Counted from the first letter of the stretch, positions 1 to 8,627 are shown. The stretch: DNA of 64,000 nt from Desulfosediminicola flagellatus (GCF_005116655.2 NZ_CP050698.1:5062001-5126000), one strand, 5' to 3'. Program-made: numbers and translations. The notes: generated by a model from the letters alone, not told the origin.

Positions 1-1
1 C

Positions 2-451
2 TGCTCAATGCTGATTCTTCCTTTGCTGGGTGTAGTAATTTACGAAGTATTTGCGCGCTATGGTTTCAACTCCCCAACGGTGTGGGGATTTGAGATGACA
101 GCGTTCATCTATGGCATGCATTACATGTTCGGCATCTCCTACACCGATGTACGAAAAGGCCATGTCCAGGTAGATATATTTACATCAATGATGTCACCGA
201 AAAACCGGGCTATAATCAGCGCATTAACTACATCATTCTTTATGTTGCCTGTAATGTTGGGCATGACTATCTGGTCTACAAAATTTGCAATCACTTCTGT
301 TATCGGTCGTGAATTAAACTCTACAAGCTGGGCTCCGCCGCTTTATCCGGTAAAGATAATTATGGCGTTATGCTTTTTCTTTTTACTGCTGCAAGGTATC
401 TCCAACCTGATCCATGATCTGCAGGAAATATTTGGTAAGGAGGAGAAATAA
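2..451 (+). CDS. dctQ: TRAP transporter small membrane subunit (DctQ family), 5' end cut off
   Basis: Small integral-membrane subunit of a tripartite (TRAP) transporter, which works with the large DctM permease and a periplasmic binding protein for Na+- or H+-driven uptake of organic acids. The frame is open to the window edge, and the first ATG at 8 sits inside what should be the first membrane helix, so the true start lies upstream. Hydrophobic helices are followed by a V-W-G-F-E-M-T segment and a K-G-H-V-Q-V-D loop, typical of DctQ. The stop at 449-451 is one base before the dctM ATG, so the two are translationally coupled. The substrate cannot be read from this subunit; the binding-protein gene is probably just outside the window. 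Confidence 0.9.
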   Translation, partial: CSMLILPLLGVVIYEVFARYGFNSPTVWGFEMTAFIYGMHYMFGISYTDVRKGHVQVDIFTSMMSPKNRAIISALTTSFFMLPVMLGMTIWSTKFAITSVIGRELNSTSWAPPLYPVKIIMALCFFFLLLQGISNLIHDLQEIFGKEEK

Positions 452-452
452 T

Positions 453-1799
453 ATGAGCCCGGAAATGTTAACAGTGGCCATGTTCGGCACACTGATTCTG
501 GCCATTACCCTTGGTCACCCGCTTGCATATACTCTTGCCGCGGTAGCTACACTCTTTGGACTTATTGATAACGGCTTCAATATTCCAGCACTTTTCGACA
601 TGTTCGCCAACAACACCTGGGGGCTGATGAACAACTACGTTCTGGTTGCCATCCCGCTGTTTATCCTCATGGCGCAGTTGCTCGACAGATCGAAAGTGGC
701 AGATAAACTTTTTGAAACCCTCTTTGTTGTACTGGGTGGTCTCAAAGGTGGACTTGGACTTGCCGTAGTTGTTGTCTGTACCGTATTTGCGGCCACCACC
801 GGTATTATCGGAGCATCCGTTGTAGCAATGGGACTGCTCGCAACCCCTGCACTTATGCGCAAAGGCTATCAGAAAGAGCTTTCAAGCGGTATCATCTGTG
901 CTGCAGGTACCCTTGGTATTCTGATTCCGCCATCGATCATGATGGTTGTATATGGCGGCCTTACCGGTCTTAAAGAGACTTCTGTTGGTAATCTCTTTGC
1001 AGCTTCAATCCTTCCGGGATTACTGCTGGCGTCACTGTATTTTATTTACATACTGATTCGTTGCAACATCAACCCTTCCCTTGGACCGCCTATCAGTAAA
1101 GATGAGGCATCCAAATGGAGTCCAACTCAGAAAATCGTTCTTACCCTGAAATGTCTTATTCCGCCGATGGCTCTTATTCTGGCGGTAATGGGTACGATCC
1201 TTGCCGGCGTTGCCACACCAACTGAAGCAGCGGCACTCGGTGCGCTCGGTGCACTCATACTCGCAGCCTTCAACGGTAAATTAAACTGGACTGTATTGAA
1301 AGAATCCGCCCATGCCACAATGAGCACGACCTCCATGGTTATGATGCTCTTTATTGGCGGTAAATTCTTCTCAACAGTTTTCATGTCGATGGGCGGCGGT
1401 GATGTTGTTGCCGATGTCCTGGTGGGTTCGGGCATGAACAGATGGATGGTTCTGCTTATCATGATGGGAATCGTTTTCCTGATGGGTATGTTTATCGACT
1501 GGGCAGCTATCCTATTAGTAACTGTACCAATCTTTATGCCTATCGCTATGGAGCTTGAGTTTGATCCGCTCTGGTTCTCGATTCTTCTCTGTGTGAATCT
1601 TCAGACCTCGTTTCTTACACCTCCATTTGGTTACGCTCTTTTCTACTTCAAGGGTGTTGCTCCGGAGGGCTATACCATGGGGCATATTTATCGAGGTATT
1701 CTCCCGTTTGTCATGCTACAGATTCTTGGCCTGATCATACTGGCAGCTTGTCCGCCAATAGTGACCTGGCTACCTGCAATTTTCTTCGGTTCCGGCTGA
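453..1799 (+). CDS. dctM: TRAP transporter large permease subunit (DctM family)
   Basis: Twelve-helix-type permease of a TRAP transporter, 448 residues, in the usual range for DctM. The start at 453 is chosen because a strong Shine-Dalgarno (AAGGAGGAG) lies just before it; an upstream in-frame ATG at 414 lies inside dctQ and has none. Family signatures include the glycine-rich T-T-G-I-I-G-A-S-V stretch, the I-P-P-S-I-M-M loop and the late Q-T-S-F-L-T-P-P-F-G-Y segment. The next genes are lutC and a LutA/LutB fusion, which makes a lactate or related 2-hydroxy acid a reasonable substrate guess. The intervening repeat element means co-transcription is not certain. Confidence 0.93.
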   Translation: MSPEMLTVAMFGTLILAITLGHPLAYTLAAVATLFGLIDNGFNIPALFDMFANNTWGLMNNYVLVAIPLFILMAQLLDRSKVADKLFETLFVVLGGLKGGLGLAVVVVCTVFAATTGIIGASVVAMGLLATPALMRKGYQKELSSGIICAAGTLGILIPPSIMMVVYGGLTGLKETSVGNLFAASILPGLLLASLYFIYILIRCNINPSLGPPISKDEASKWSPTQKIVLTLKCLIPPMALILAVMGTILAGVATPTEAAALGALGALILAAFNGKLNWTVLKESAHATMSTTSMVMMLFIGGKFFSTVFMSMGGGDVVADVLVGSGMNRWMVLLIMMGIVFLMGMFIDWAAILLVTVPIFMPIAMELEFDPLWFSILLCVNLQTSFLTPPFGYALFYFKGVAPEGYTMGHIYRGILPFVMLQILGLIILAACPPIVTWLPAIFFGSG

Positions 1800-1893
1800 T
1801 AATGGCTCCATAAAAACCTGTGAAACCCGTTTTTTTGACCAATGCATTTAGGATTACGCCATAACCTTTTAAAGGGGCAGATGCCGAAGAAAA

Positions 1894-1941
1894 CAATTCA
1901 CTATCGAAATCTAGCAGAGTTGAGTTTTCGATAGTGAATTG
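1894..1941. repeat. Perfect 16-bp inverted repeat with 16-nt loop
   Basis: Arms at 1894-1909 (CAATTCACTATCGAAA) and 1926-1941 are exact reverse complements. It lies about 95 bp after the dctM stop with no T-run following, so it is a weak terminator candidate; an mRNA 3'-end stabiliser or the remnant of a small mobile element is equally possible. Confidence 0.6.
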
Positions 1942-2056
1942 AGCACAACAGAATGCAGTACAGATTTACAAACCGTAAGCGCTGCAAACCAGCCCTTATG
2001 AGAACAATAGCCATGCTGTCAAATGATTTGACGATATGTTTATTTTTCTCAACAAC

Positions 2057-2220
2057 TAGTGTCATGTCATGTGTCAGATGTCGTAATCATGTGAAGCTTT
2101 TTCTCTTCTTGCGAGACACGAGTGATGGAGCATAGCAGCGCTATGTAACAGAACGAGTAACGAAGTCAGGAAGTGAAAAGGGCGAACAGAATTGGACATC
2201 TGAGGCATGACAGGACACCA
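2057..2220 (+). mobile_element. MITE-like inverted-repeat element, copy 1
   Basis: A 164-bp non-coding element, bounded by about 26-bp terminal inverted repeats that begin TAGTGTC and contain TGTCATG and TCAGATGTC. The ends agree at 23 of 26 positions when compared in the 40345 copy. Interior sequence also pairs, and the centre is a CATAGC-AGC-GCTATG hairpin, so the whole unit can fold as one long imperfect stem. Nearly identical copies lie at 40345-40508 and 62827-62991. The ends start and finish with TA (CA here), compatible with TA target duplication. It ends 46 bp before lutC. No transposase is encoded. Confidence 0.85.
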
Positions 2221-2266
2221 GGAAGGATAGCAGTCGTTCTTTGCTTAACCCATAGGAGTACGTTTT

Positions 2267-2830
2267 ATGTCAAATTCCGGTTATCTCAAAACCTTCATAG
2301 AGGCTTCCCGTAGAGTTGGCGCAGAGGTTGTGGAACTTGAAAGCGTTGATGCAATTGCTGAATACGTAGCATCAAGAAGTAGTGGAACCACACTCGTTCC
2401 CGACACCGCGGTTTCAATCAGACACTCACTCAAAAGTGCATTACAGGAAGCAGGTGTTGACGTATTTACAGGTAATTTTCGACAAGCAGGTCAGGTCCCT
2501 GCTGCGGGTGTGACGTTTTGCAATTTCGGTATGGCGGATACTGGCACAGTTGTCCTTGAAAGTACCGATGAAAATATTCGCCTTGCGACCACCCTGCCTG
2601 AAGTTCATTTCGTCATTATTGATCCTGAAACAATTCTTGCAGACAATCTTGCTGCAGTGGCACCAATGACCCAGCTCAATCAGGGCTCTGAACCGCGCTT
2701 TATCGCATATATTACAGGCCCCAGCAGAACTGCCGATATCGAGAGAGTGCTGACCATAGGTTGCCATGGACCACGAGAACTTCACATTCTCATAGTCGAG
2801 TCTGTTTCTGAAGACATTATGGAAATGTAA
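2267..2830 (+). CDS. lutC: LutC/YkgG-family lactate utilisation protein
   Basis: A 187-residue member of the LUD/LutC family, a cytoplasmic subunit of the LutABC (LldEFG-type) L-lactate oxidation complex. Diagnostic features are the central G-M-A-D-T-G-T-V motif, the L-P-E-V-H-F-V-I stretch and the C-terminal G-P-S-R-T-A-D-I-E-R segment followed by G-C-H-G-P. The start is supported by TAGGAG 10 bp upstream. It is 29 bp ahead of the LutA/LutB fusion gene, an evident operon. The preceding 164-bp repeat element separates it from the TRAP genes and may carry or disrupt its promoter. Confidence 0.92.
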   Translation: MSNSGYLKTFIEASRRVGAEVVELESVDAIAEYVASRSSGTTLVPDTAVSIRHSLKSALQEAGVDVFTGNFRQAGQVPAAGVTFCNFGMADTGTVVLESTDENIRLATTLPEVHFVIIDPETILADNLAAVAPMTQLNQGSEPRFIAYITGPSRTADIERVLTIGCHGPRELHILIVESVSEDIMEM

Positions 2831-2859
2831 CAGGTTTATTCCAGGAGTAAAAAAAGACT

Positions 2860-5028
2860 ATGAGTAATAGCAACTACAAACAGCGTGTTGAAAAAGCGAT
2901 AAATAACCCTAAACTCAGTAAAGCCCTGCACCTTTTCGGTGATGCCTATCTTATTGCCAGGGAGAATGCCTTTCGCGGTCTGGATTTCGAACAGATGCGA
3001 ACAGAGTTGGCGGGAATTAAAAATGATGTCCGCACACGTCGCAAAGAGTTACTCGCGCAGTTTATCAAAAATGCGGAAGCTGCAGGATCTGTAGTTTTTA
3101 TCGCTAAAGACACCAAAGAAGCCAATGACTATGTGATCAAACTGGCCAAAGAGAAAAACGCCAAACTGATCGCTAAATCCAAATCAATGGTTTCTGAGGA
3201 AGCGCATCTTAATAAGGCGCTTGAGGCTGAAGGGATACGCGCATCAGAAACTGATCTTGGTGAGTGGATCGTTCAGTTGGCCGGGCAAAGGCCTTCGCAT
3301 ATGGTTATGCCCGCCATTCATATGTTTAAAGAAGAAGTCGCAGAACTCTTTAGTAAAGAAACTGGTGAAAAACTCTCACCTGAAATCAGGACTCTTGTAG
3401 ATGCGGCAAGAAAGAATCTGAGAAAAGAATATTTCAATGCGGATATCGGCCTCACCGGTGCCAACTTTCTTATAGCTGATACCGGCGGTATCGGCCTTGT
3501 AACCAATGAAGGTAATGCCAGACTTTGTGCCACCCTCCCTAAAACACACATTGTCTTTGCCGGTATTCATAAACTGGTTCGCAATATGGAAGATGCTATC
3601 AAGGTCACCCGCCTCCTGCCAAGAAATGCCACCGGCCAGTTGCTGACATCTTATGTAACATGGATAAAAGGTGCAGTACCTTGTGAGGGTGAGAGCAAAG
3701 AGCAGCATATAATTCTTATAGACGGCGGTAGAGAAGCGCTCTATGAATCTTCTGCATGCGGTGACGCACTCAGATGTATCCAATGCGGTGCATGTGCCAA
3801 TGTCTGCCCGGTCTACCAGACTGTTGGCGGTCATGTTTTCGGATCAATCTACATTTCTGCTATCGGAATTATCCTGACCGCATTTTACGAAGGATTAGAC
3901 AAGGCAAAAGAAATAACCCGTGCCTGTATCGGTTGCAGATCGTGTACTGCTGTATGTCCTTCAGGGATTGATCTTGAAGAGATTATTCTTCATCTTCGCG
4001 GCATGGTAACAGAAAAACACGGCATGGGTATTGTTAAAAACATCGCCTTTAAAGGTGTGATGAAAAACCGTGGACTCTTTCACAGCATGGTGAAAGCAGC
4101 CTCCAAGCTTCAACGACCGATAACCGCTGACTCGGCTGGCACAGGTGACGTTAAGGTGATACGGCATCTGCCGATGCATTTCATGTCTAAAGATCTTACT
4201 GAATGGCGTGATCTGCCTTCGATTGCCGAAACATCTTTTCGTGACCAGTTCAAAACATTTAAACAGAATGTGAAAAATCCGAAATACCGTGTCGGCTTCT
4301 TTGTTGGTTGTGGTGCTGACTTTGTCTACCCGGAAGTAGGCATCTCTCTTGTTAAGGTCCTCAACCATCTTGGAGTTGAAGTCGTATTCCCGACTGATCA
4401 GAATTGCTGCGGAATTCCAGCGCTCTACTCCGGCGATACAGAAACTGGTATTTACCTGGCGAAGCAATCTGTTAAGGCTTTTTACGAAGCCGATGTTGAC
4501 TATGTATTGAGCATCTGTCCCACATGTACAATGGGCGTTAAGCGGGATTTTGTTGAACGGTTGGCAGATGATCCTGATTGGGCTAAAAAGGCTGTAGATC
4601 TCTCCAGTAAGACCATGGATGCGTCCGCATTTATCGAAAAACACCTTGATGGTTCTACTAACCTGGCTGATCTTGATGCACAACAGGAAGTCACCTACCA
4701 TGACTCATGCCACTTAAAACGCGGCAACAATGTCTGGCGTGAACCACGAGCACTGCTCAATGCGTCCGGCTATTCGGTTAAAGAGATGAAAAACAGCGAT
4801 AGATGTTGCGGATTTGGCGGCACCTACTCATTCCTGAGCCATCCGCAGATTTCCAGACAGATAACCGCTGACAAGGTCGAAACAATCAAAGACACCTGCA
4901 CCAAAACGGTTGCAATGGATTGTCCCGGCTGCATGATCATGCTGAAAGGCAGTATGAACAAGGCTGCACCGTCAATCCGTTGTGCTCATACAATGGAGTT
5001 GCTGGCAGAAGCATTGGAGCAGAAGTAA
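2860..5028 (+). CDS. Fused LutB/LutA-type iron-sulfur L-lactate oxidation protein
   Basis: A 722-residue cytoplasmic electron-transfer protein. The N-terminal half (about 1-290) is a LUD/LutB domain with the G-G-I-G-L-V-T-N-E-G-N-A-R motif. Two four-cysteine ferredoxin clusters follow, at about 300-316 (C-I-Q-C-G-A-C-A-N-V-C-P) and about 355-368 (C-I-G-C-R-S-C-T-A-V-C-P). The C-terminal half carries two CCG (heterodisulfide-reductase-like) domains, with N-C-C-G-I-P near 515 and D-R-C-C-G-F-G-G near 646, each followed by a C-P-x-C motif. In Bacillus LutA and LutB are separate; here LutB is followed by LutA-like CCG repeats in one chain, as known in sulfate reducers. With LutC it most likely oxidises lactate to pyruvate. 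The start follows AGGAG. Confidence 0.9.
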   Translation: MSNSNYKQRVEKAINNPKLSKALHLFGDAYLIARENAFRGLDFEQMRTELAGIKNDVRTRRKELLAQFIKNAEAAGSVVFIAKDTKEANDYVIKLAKEKNAKLIAKSKSMVSEEAHLNKALEAEGIRASETDLGEWIVQLAGQRPSHMVMPAIHMFKEEVAELFSKETGEKLSPEIRTLVDAARKNLRKEYFNADIGLTGANFLIADTGGIGLVTNEGNARLCATLPKTHIVFAGIHKLVRNMEDAIKVTRLLPRNATGQLLTSYVTWIKGAVPCEGESKEQHIILIDGGREALYESSACGDALRCIQCGACANVCPVYQTVGGHVFGSIYISAIGIILTAFYEGLDKAKEITRACIGCRSCTAVCPSGIDLEEIILHLRGMVTEKHGMGIVKNIAFKGVMKNRGLFHSMVKAASKLQRPITADSAGTGDVKVIRHLPMHFMSKDLTEWRDLPSIAETSFRDQFKTFKQNVKNPKYRVGFFVGCGADFVYPEVGISLVKVLNHLGVEVVFPTDQNCCGIPALYSGDTETGIYLAKQSVKAFYEADVDYVLSICPTCTMGVKRDFVERLADDPDWAKKAVDLSSKTMDASAFIEKHLDGSTNLADLDAQQEVTYHDSCHLKRGNNVWREPRALLNASGYSVKEMKNSDRCCGFGGTYSFLSHPQISRQITADKVETIKDTCTKTVAMDCPGCMIMLKGSMNKAAPSIRCAHTMELLAEALEQK

Positions 5029-5068
5029 CACGTTATTATGACCATTATATAGATCACCCTGAATGACC

Positions 5069-5138
5069 AACTTTAAGCCGGGTATTTCATACTTCTCCTT
5101 GCCCCGGAAACCAAAAATGAGATGCTCGGCTTAAAGTT
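5069..5138 (+). terminator. Long stem-loop after the lut genes, possible terminator
   Basis: Arms AACTTTAAGCCG (5069-5080) and CGGCTTAAAGTT (5127-5138) pair perfectly and extend inward through G-U-compatible positions to about 21 bp. The following ATCTTTTG is only mildly T-rich, so intrinsic termination is plausible but not strong. It lies 41 bp after the lut stop codon. A smaller CGACTGG/CCAGTCG hairpin follows at 5154-5183. Confidence 0.45.
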
Positions 5139-5237
5139 ATCTTTTGTTCTATACGACTGGAGCTCAATCAGCTGAACCAGTCGGAGTTCCCCCTGAAAAA
5201 ATCTCTGATTATTTAAGGAAAATCAGCGCGCTGCCAG

Positions 5238-5306
5238 GCATCAGGTGTCTAATTCTGTTCGCCCTTTTCACTTCCTGACTTCGTTACTCCTTCAGTTACA
5301 TAGCGC
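5238..5306 (-). mobile_element. Truncated, inverted copy of the 164-bp MITE-like element
   Basis: The reverse complement matches the 3' half of the element at 2057, 40345 and 62827: GCGCTATGTAAC, GAAGGAGTAACGAAGTCAGG, then AGTGAAAAGGGCGAACAG and AATTAGACA. It breaks off at the central GCGCTATG hairpin, as if cut or deleted at the apex of the stem. Confidence 0.8.
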
Positions 5307-5380
5307 ATTAGTGATTCACGAAAGAAAACAGATCTCATTTCACCAATAACTGATTCCGCTCTGGTTAATCAGGATTGTTC

Positions 5381-5731
5381 CTAAAACAATTCAGGGGCAC
5401 TGCTAACTGTAATCTGGTCAATATAGGGAGCGATAGGAGCCGGAATTTGAATTCTACCTTCGATTTGCCACTCTTTGCTTAAGACATCTCCTTCTGCGGG
5501 GACCAGCTTGACCCAAAATAGTTCCTCAAAGGTTTCAATCGTAGTGTTACCGGACAGACCGAAATCGGTGGCGAATACCTCCATACCATTCTCACGGAAC
5601 CAACGAAGACAAAACTCAACATCATCGGCATCCGGTATAAATGACTCAATGGTATCAATAGTACCCACCTTCCTGCTGCCGTCTGTTTTTAAAAGAACAT
5701 CAAATTGTATACGTACACTTGAAGGGCTCAT
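5381..5731 (-). CDS. Small protein resembling the subtilase N-terminal prodomain; candidate inhibitor or chaperone
   Basis: A 116-residue soluble protein without signal peptide. Its middle (about residues 38-72: an amphipathic helix ending F-R-E-N-G-M-E-V, then a beta strand, then F-E-E-L-F-W-V-K-L) lines up by eye with residues 47-88 of the subtilase encoded just upstream on the same strand (L-Q-R-N-G-I-E-V, strand, F-E-A-F-F-G-T-V). The helix-strand-helix-strand pattern is that of I9-type propeptides, which fold subtilases and inhibit them. A stand-alone propeptide-like inhibitor is therefore my inference. The resemblance is short and could reflect a common ferredoxin-like fold. Translation starts at 5731 with a weak GAGAG upstream. 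Confidence 0.6.
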   Translation of the reverse strand: MSPSSVRIQFDVLLKTDGSRKVGTIDTIESFIPDADDVEFCLRWFRENGMEVFATDFGLSGNTTIETFEELFWVKLVPAEGDVLSKEWQIEGRIQIPAPIAPYIDQITVSSAPELF

Positions 5732-5839
5732 GGAAAGCTCTCTTTTCTTTACAATTGACCATCAATCGAGGACGCCACTGGCACCCCCGATTGATTTTAA
5801 TACGATCCATAAAGGCTACTCATGGTGAACTTCTTCCAG

Positions 5840-5858
5840 AAGGTTGTCCGAGAATAAG
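5840..5858. repeat. Partial copy of hairpin-element end (GTTGTCCGAGAATA)
   Basis: AAGGTTGTCCGAGAATAAG closely resembles the terminal repeat of the element at 29758-29927 (AGGCTGTCCGAGAATAGA). It is a lone end without an inverted partner, so a scar or a chance match; it lies between the subtilase and the prodomain-like gene. Confidence 0.4.
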
Positions 5859-5910
5859 TATTGGGGCAACATCAAAAAAAATTAAAACATGACCATTCCC
5901 GGAGAGGCTT

Positions 5911-7266
5911 CTACGTGAGCGACTCTATGGCCCGGCACGCATCTACGAGACCGAAACCTGTCGCAAGGTCCGGGCCCGGCCTGGCCTCCTCATTATGGGC
6001 ATTCATACCTTGAGTAATGTCTCTGGCAGTATATTTAAGAAGATTTTTAATGTCCTCCGGTCTGAGGAGAGGATTGGCTTCTTTCAACAGGGCGCAGACT
6101 CCTGCAACCATTGGAGCTGCAGCTGAAGTTCCGCTAAACGCACCCCACCCATCGCTCTTATCCAGAACTGCACCCTTTTGGACAGGCAGTACGATATAAT
6201 CTGCACTCGGTTGGGTGCCGCAGAGACCACTAACATCCGGAACATTACGGCCAGGAAACCAGGTGCTTTTGAAACCACTGGTATAGTTTGTGGCAGAATA
6301 GCTCAAATCAGACTCAACCACGACACCACCGACACTAATTACTTCAGGCATACTCCCAGGGAAACCATAATGTCCGTTTCCAGCTGAGAAGACCACTGTT
6401 ATACCACGCTTTACAGCGCCAAGAATTGCCAAATGAAGAGGTTTAAGCCAGTTGGGCATGCTTGTATTCGGCAGATCGACGCTGTAGCCCCAACTGTTCG
6501 TTATAATGTCCGGTTTAAGTTCAGTTGCTGTCTTGATCGCGAGGGTAGCATTTCCCATCTTTACCCCGACAAAATTTACACCCGGTGCTGTTGCAAAAAC
6601 ATTTGCGCATTCACCGGTACCGTGCCCATGGTCATCTGAGGTATGGTCTAAAGCATCCGGTGCAGTCACCGCAAGAAAGTTATATCCCTGTTCAATAAAG
6701 TACGGATGGCGGTAAAATCCGGTATCAACCATTGCAACCTTAACGCCTTTACCGGTAAAACCACGTTTGTGCACAGAAGATGCCTGTAACAGTTGTGCGA
6801 TATCAACAGGCACACGCAATCTAAATTTGTCAGCCCACATTGGCGGTAATGGCCGTTCATCCGCAAATAGAATTGGATCGTGCTGCACATATGCTCCAGT
6901 AATGAGCGTATCTAAGCTATCTACTTTCGGCAGTTCCCATGGTGAACTTTTGTCTGGAGCATACATTTCATAATCAGCTGGAACATTTGCAGCAGAAGGC
7001 AGTTTTACCTTTTTGATTACTGTACCGAAAAATGCCTCAAATTTATCTTTATCACAAGCTGCTGAAATGCTGAATTCACCAATATGATGAACCTCTATAC
7101 CGTTTCGCTGTAATTTTTGGGCGACCTCAATATTTTTATTCATTGGCGGAGTGTAAAGATCGAGATTGGATACGCCAGGAAAGGCATTCTTATCAAAAAC
7201 AGACTTTTTACCCTTCTCAGGCGTAACAACCACTTCAAAATTGATGTAATTAGGAGTATTGGCCAT
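5911..7266 (-). CDS. S8 family serine peptidase (subtilase) without signal peptide
   Basis: A 451-residue subtilisin-fold protease. The catalytic triad is visible as Asp181 (V-A-M-V-D-T-G), His215 (D-H-G-H-G-T-G) and Ser381 (F-S-G-T-S-A-A-A-P), with the oxyanion Asn297 in S-A-G-N-G-H. Residues 1-110 look like an N-terminal propeptide-like domain. There is no signal peptide or membrane helix, unusual for this mostly exported family, so it may act in the cytoplasm or leave by a non-Sec route. AGGAGGTC lies just before the start. A prodomain-like gene follows 180 bp downstream on the same strand. Substrate unknown. Confidence 0.9.
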   Translation of the reverse strand: MANTPNYINFEVVVTPEKGKKSVFDKNAFPGVSNLDLYTPPMNKNIEVAQKLQRNGIEVHHIGEFSISAACDKDKFEAFFGTVIKKVKLPSAANVPADYEMYAPDKSSPWELPKVDSLDTLITGAYVQHDPILFADERPLPPMWADKFRLRVPVDIAQLLQASSVHKRGFTGKGVKVAMVDTGFYRHPYFIEQGYNFLAVTAPDALDHTSDDHGHGTGECANVFATAPGVNFVGVKMGNATLAIKTATELKPDIITNSWGYSVDLPNTSMPNWLKPLHLAILGAVKRGITVVFSAGNGHYGFPGSMPEVISVGGVVVESDLSYSATNYTSGFKSTWFPGRNVPDVSGLCGTQPSADYIVLPVQKGAVLDKSDGWGAFSGTSAAAPMVAGVCALLKEANPLLRPEDIKNLLKYTARDITQGMNAHNEEARPGPDLATGFGLVDACRAIESLT

Positions 7267-8027
7267 GACAGACCTCCTTTGTAGGTATCCAGCAATATGC
7301 GCCTTTTGAATGACGCTCCTCTGACAAAGGCTGCATTACCAGCCTTAGTGTAAACTACGTATCAGATAGCTATGTGAAACCGATTACATCTTTATGGAGT
7401 ATAACAATACCATTAGGACAGAAAGATACATGTAAAGGTTAAGATTAACCACGCCGCCAAACGTGTCAATAACCCTGACACGACCTTTTCTCATTCGTTT
7501 TTATTCGTATTAATATCAGGTACATTACTGCAACACCCAACGATTCCTCACATAATAATTGCCGTATCAAGTTGTTACTCGACATCCGGACTGAACAGCC
7601 ACAAACACGCTAATACCTGGTAACTGGTACAAGAGTTTAATCTGTTTAAAAAAATTGTGATCGGACCGTAAAGTAATGCCTCCATTCTGTCGCAATGTTA
7701 AATTTCCAACCAAAATTGAGCAAAGAAAAGTGTCAGAGTTCTGAAGCTTGCTTATAGCCAAACAAATGCAACATTAAGACAGGCAAAATCTGTGAACACC
7801 TGTTGTAGGAAAAACTGGAAAAGCAGCAAAGTGCCCAACACAATCTGGTACTAAGAAATCAGCCAAGGATGCAACCAGCAAACACCTGATTACATACATA
7901 AAAATCCGGCAGTCATCGTAGTACAGTAACTGCCGGATTATTGAACTAACGTAAGATCTACGTATAAAACTATTGGAATTATATACGACAACATCGCATT
8001 TCCATCAATCAAGCCGCCCCGCAAACA
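7267..8027. other. Non-coding stretch upstream of the subtilase gene
   Basis: No convincing gene. It holds the subtilase promoter region, A/T-rich DNA, and the minus-strand terminator-like hairpin at 7903-7939. A short open frame at 7567-7761 has no ribosome-binding site or recognisable features. Confidence 0.5.
7903..7939 (-). terminator. Rho-independent terminator for minus-strand transcription
   Basis: AATCCGGCAGT (7903-7913) pairs with ACTGCCGGATT (7929-7939). Read on the minus strand the stem is followed by TTTTATG, the layout of an intrinsic terminator. It would end transcripts coming from the 68-residue orphan or the tiny frame at 8028-8060. Confidence 0.7.
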
Positions 8028-8060
8028 CTACAGGAACGACACAACTTTTGGGAACATCAT
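8028..8060 (-). CDS. Very short possible peptide (10 codons) behind a strong ribosome-binding site
   Basis: AAGGAGGTCAC is directly followed by ATGATG and a 10-codon frame (MMFPKVVSFL), then the terminator at 7903-7939 about 90 bp on. In another frame the same DNA reads L-C-R-S-C-S-V-C-G-A-A before a stop. It may be a decayed small gene, a leader peptide or a chance SD; nothing identifies it. Confidence 0.2.
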   Translation of the reverse strand: MMFPKVVSFL

Positions 8061-8176
8061 GTGACCTCCTTAATCTCGCGTAATCTCAGATCGTAAGAAA
8101 AAATCCAAGGCGAGAATCACATAACATACAATGGAAATTCGAATAAATTCAACGTATTAGCAGAGAAAAGATCTGG

Positions 8177-8383
8177 TTATTTTACACCATCATGATGCAA
8201 TATACCCTCCTCATGCGAATGATTTCCAATAATTTTATGCCATAATTTTCCAAGTGTTTTTAGAATTTCCTCATCATGCAAGTGGTTGCATTTTCGGCAT
8301 AGAATATCCACTTCTTCTAATGTCATCAGGTCACTGCTTTCATACTGTTCGCTTTTTTCGACGCTCTGAATGGTGGGATTCAT
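8177..8383 (-). CDS. Small hypothetical protein with a C-x-x-C-x-x-x-H segment
   Basis: A 68-residue acidic, histidine-rich soluble protein. The start at 8383 is chosen because AAAGGAGGAT precedes it at ideal spacing (a GTG one codon earlier is possible). Residues around 29-37 read L-C-R-K-C-N-H-L-H, a possible metal site, followed by a predicted helix. I do not recognise the family. A perfect ATTATCGATAAT palindrome at 8401-8412 lies immediately upstream, a likely operator. The hairpin at 7903-7939 may terminate its transcript. Confidence 0.6.
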   Translation of the reverse strand: MNPTIQSVEKSEQYESSDLMTLEEVDILCRKCNHLHDEEILKTLGKLWHKIIGNHSHEEGILHHDGVK

Positions 8384-8400
8384 CACATCCTCCTTTATCT

Positions 8401-8412
8401 ATTATCGATAAT
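8401..8412. promoter_or_regulatory. Palindrome ATTATCGATAAT, candidate operator
   Basis: Perfect 12-bp palindrome 18 bp upstream of the start of the 68-residue orphan gene. The same core recurs at 8628-8643. Confidence 0.4.
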
Positions 8413-8627
8413 TTATCATATACAGCCTCTTCAATACTGTTACTGTCGTATACTTATCTGGATTTATTCCAGTAATTCCCTAAGATTCTATGTAATCTGT
8501 AAAAAAAAACGAGCAAATCCCCGCTATGATTTCGTTCTGATGTTGCTGTAGCCAGCAATGATTCTATCATTACGAATAGCCATGATCTATGTCGTTAAGC
8601 TTTCCAACACCCGGTCATTCACATCAC

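Noticed and set aside
1953..2135. 60-codon open frame
   Set aside because: Lies largely within repeat copy 1 and has no ribosome-binding site; similar frames would occur in every copy.
3961..4701. 246-codon open frame opposite the LutA/LutB fusion
   Set aside because: Antisense shadow of a clear gene with intact iron-sulfur motifs.
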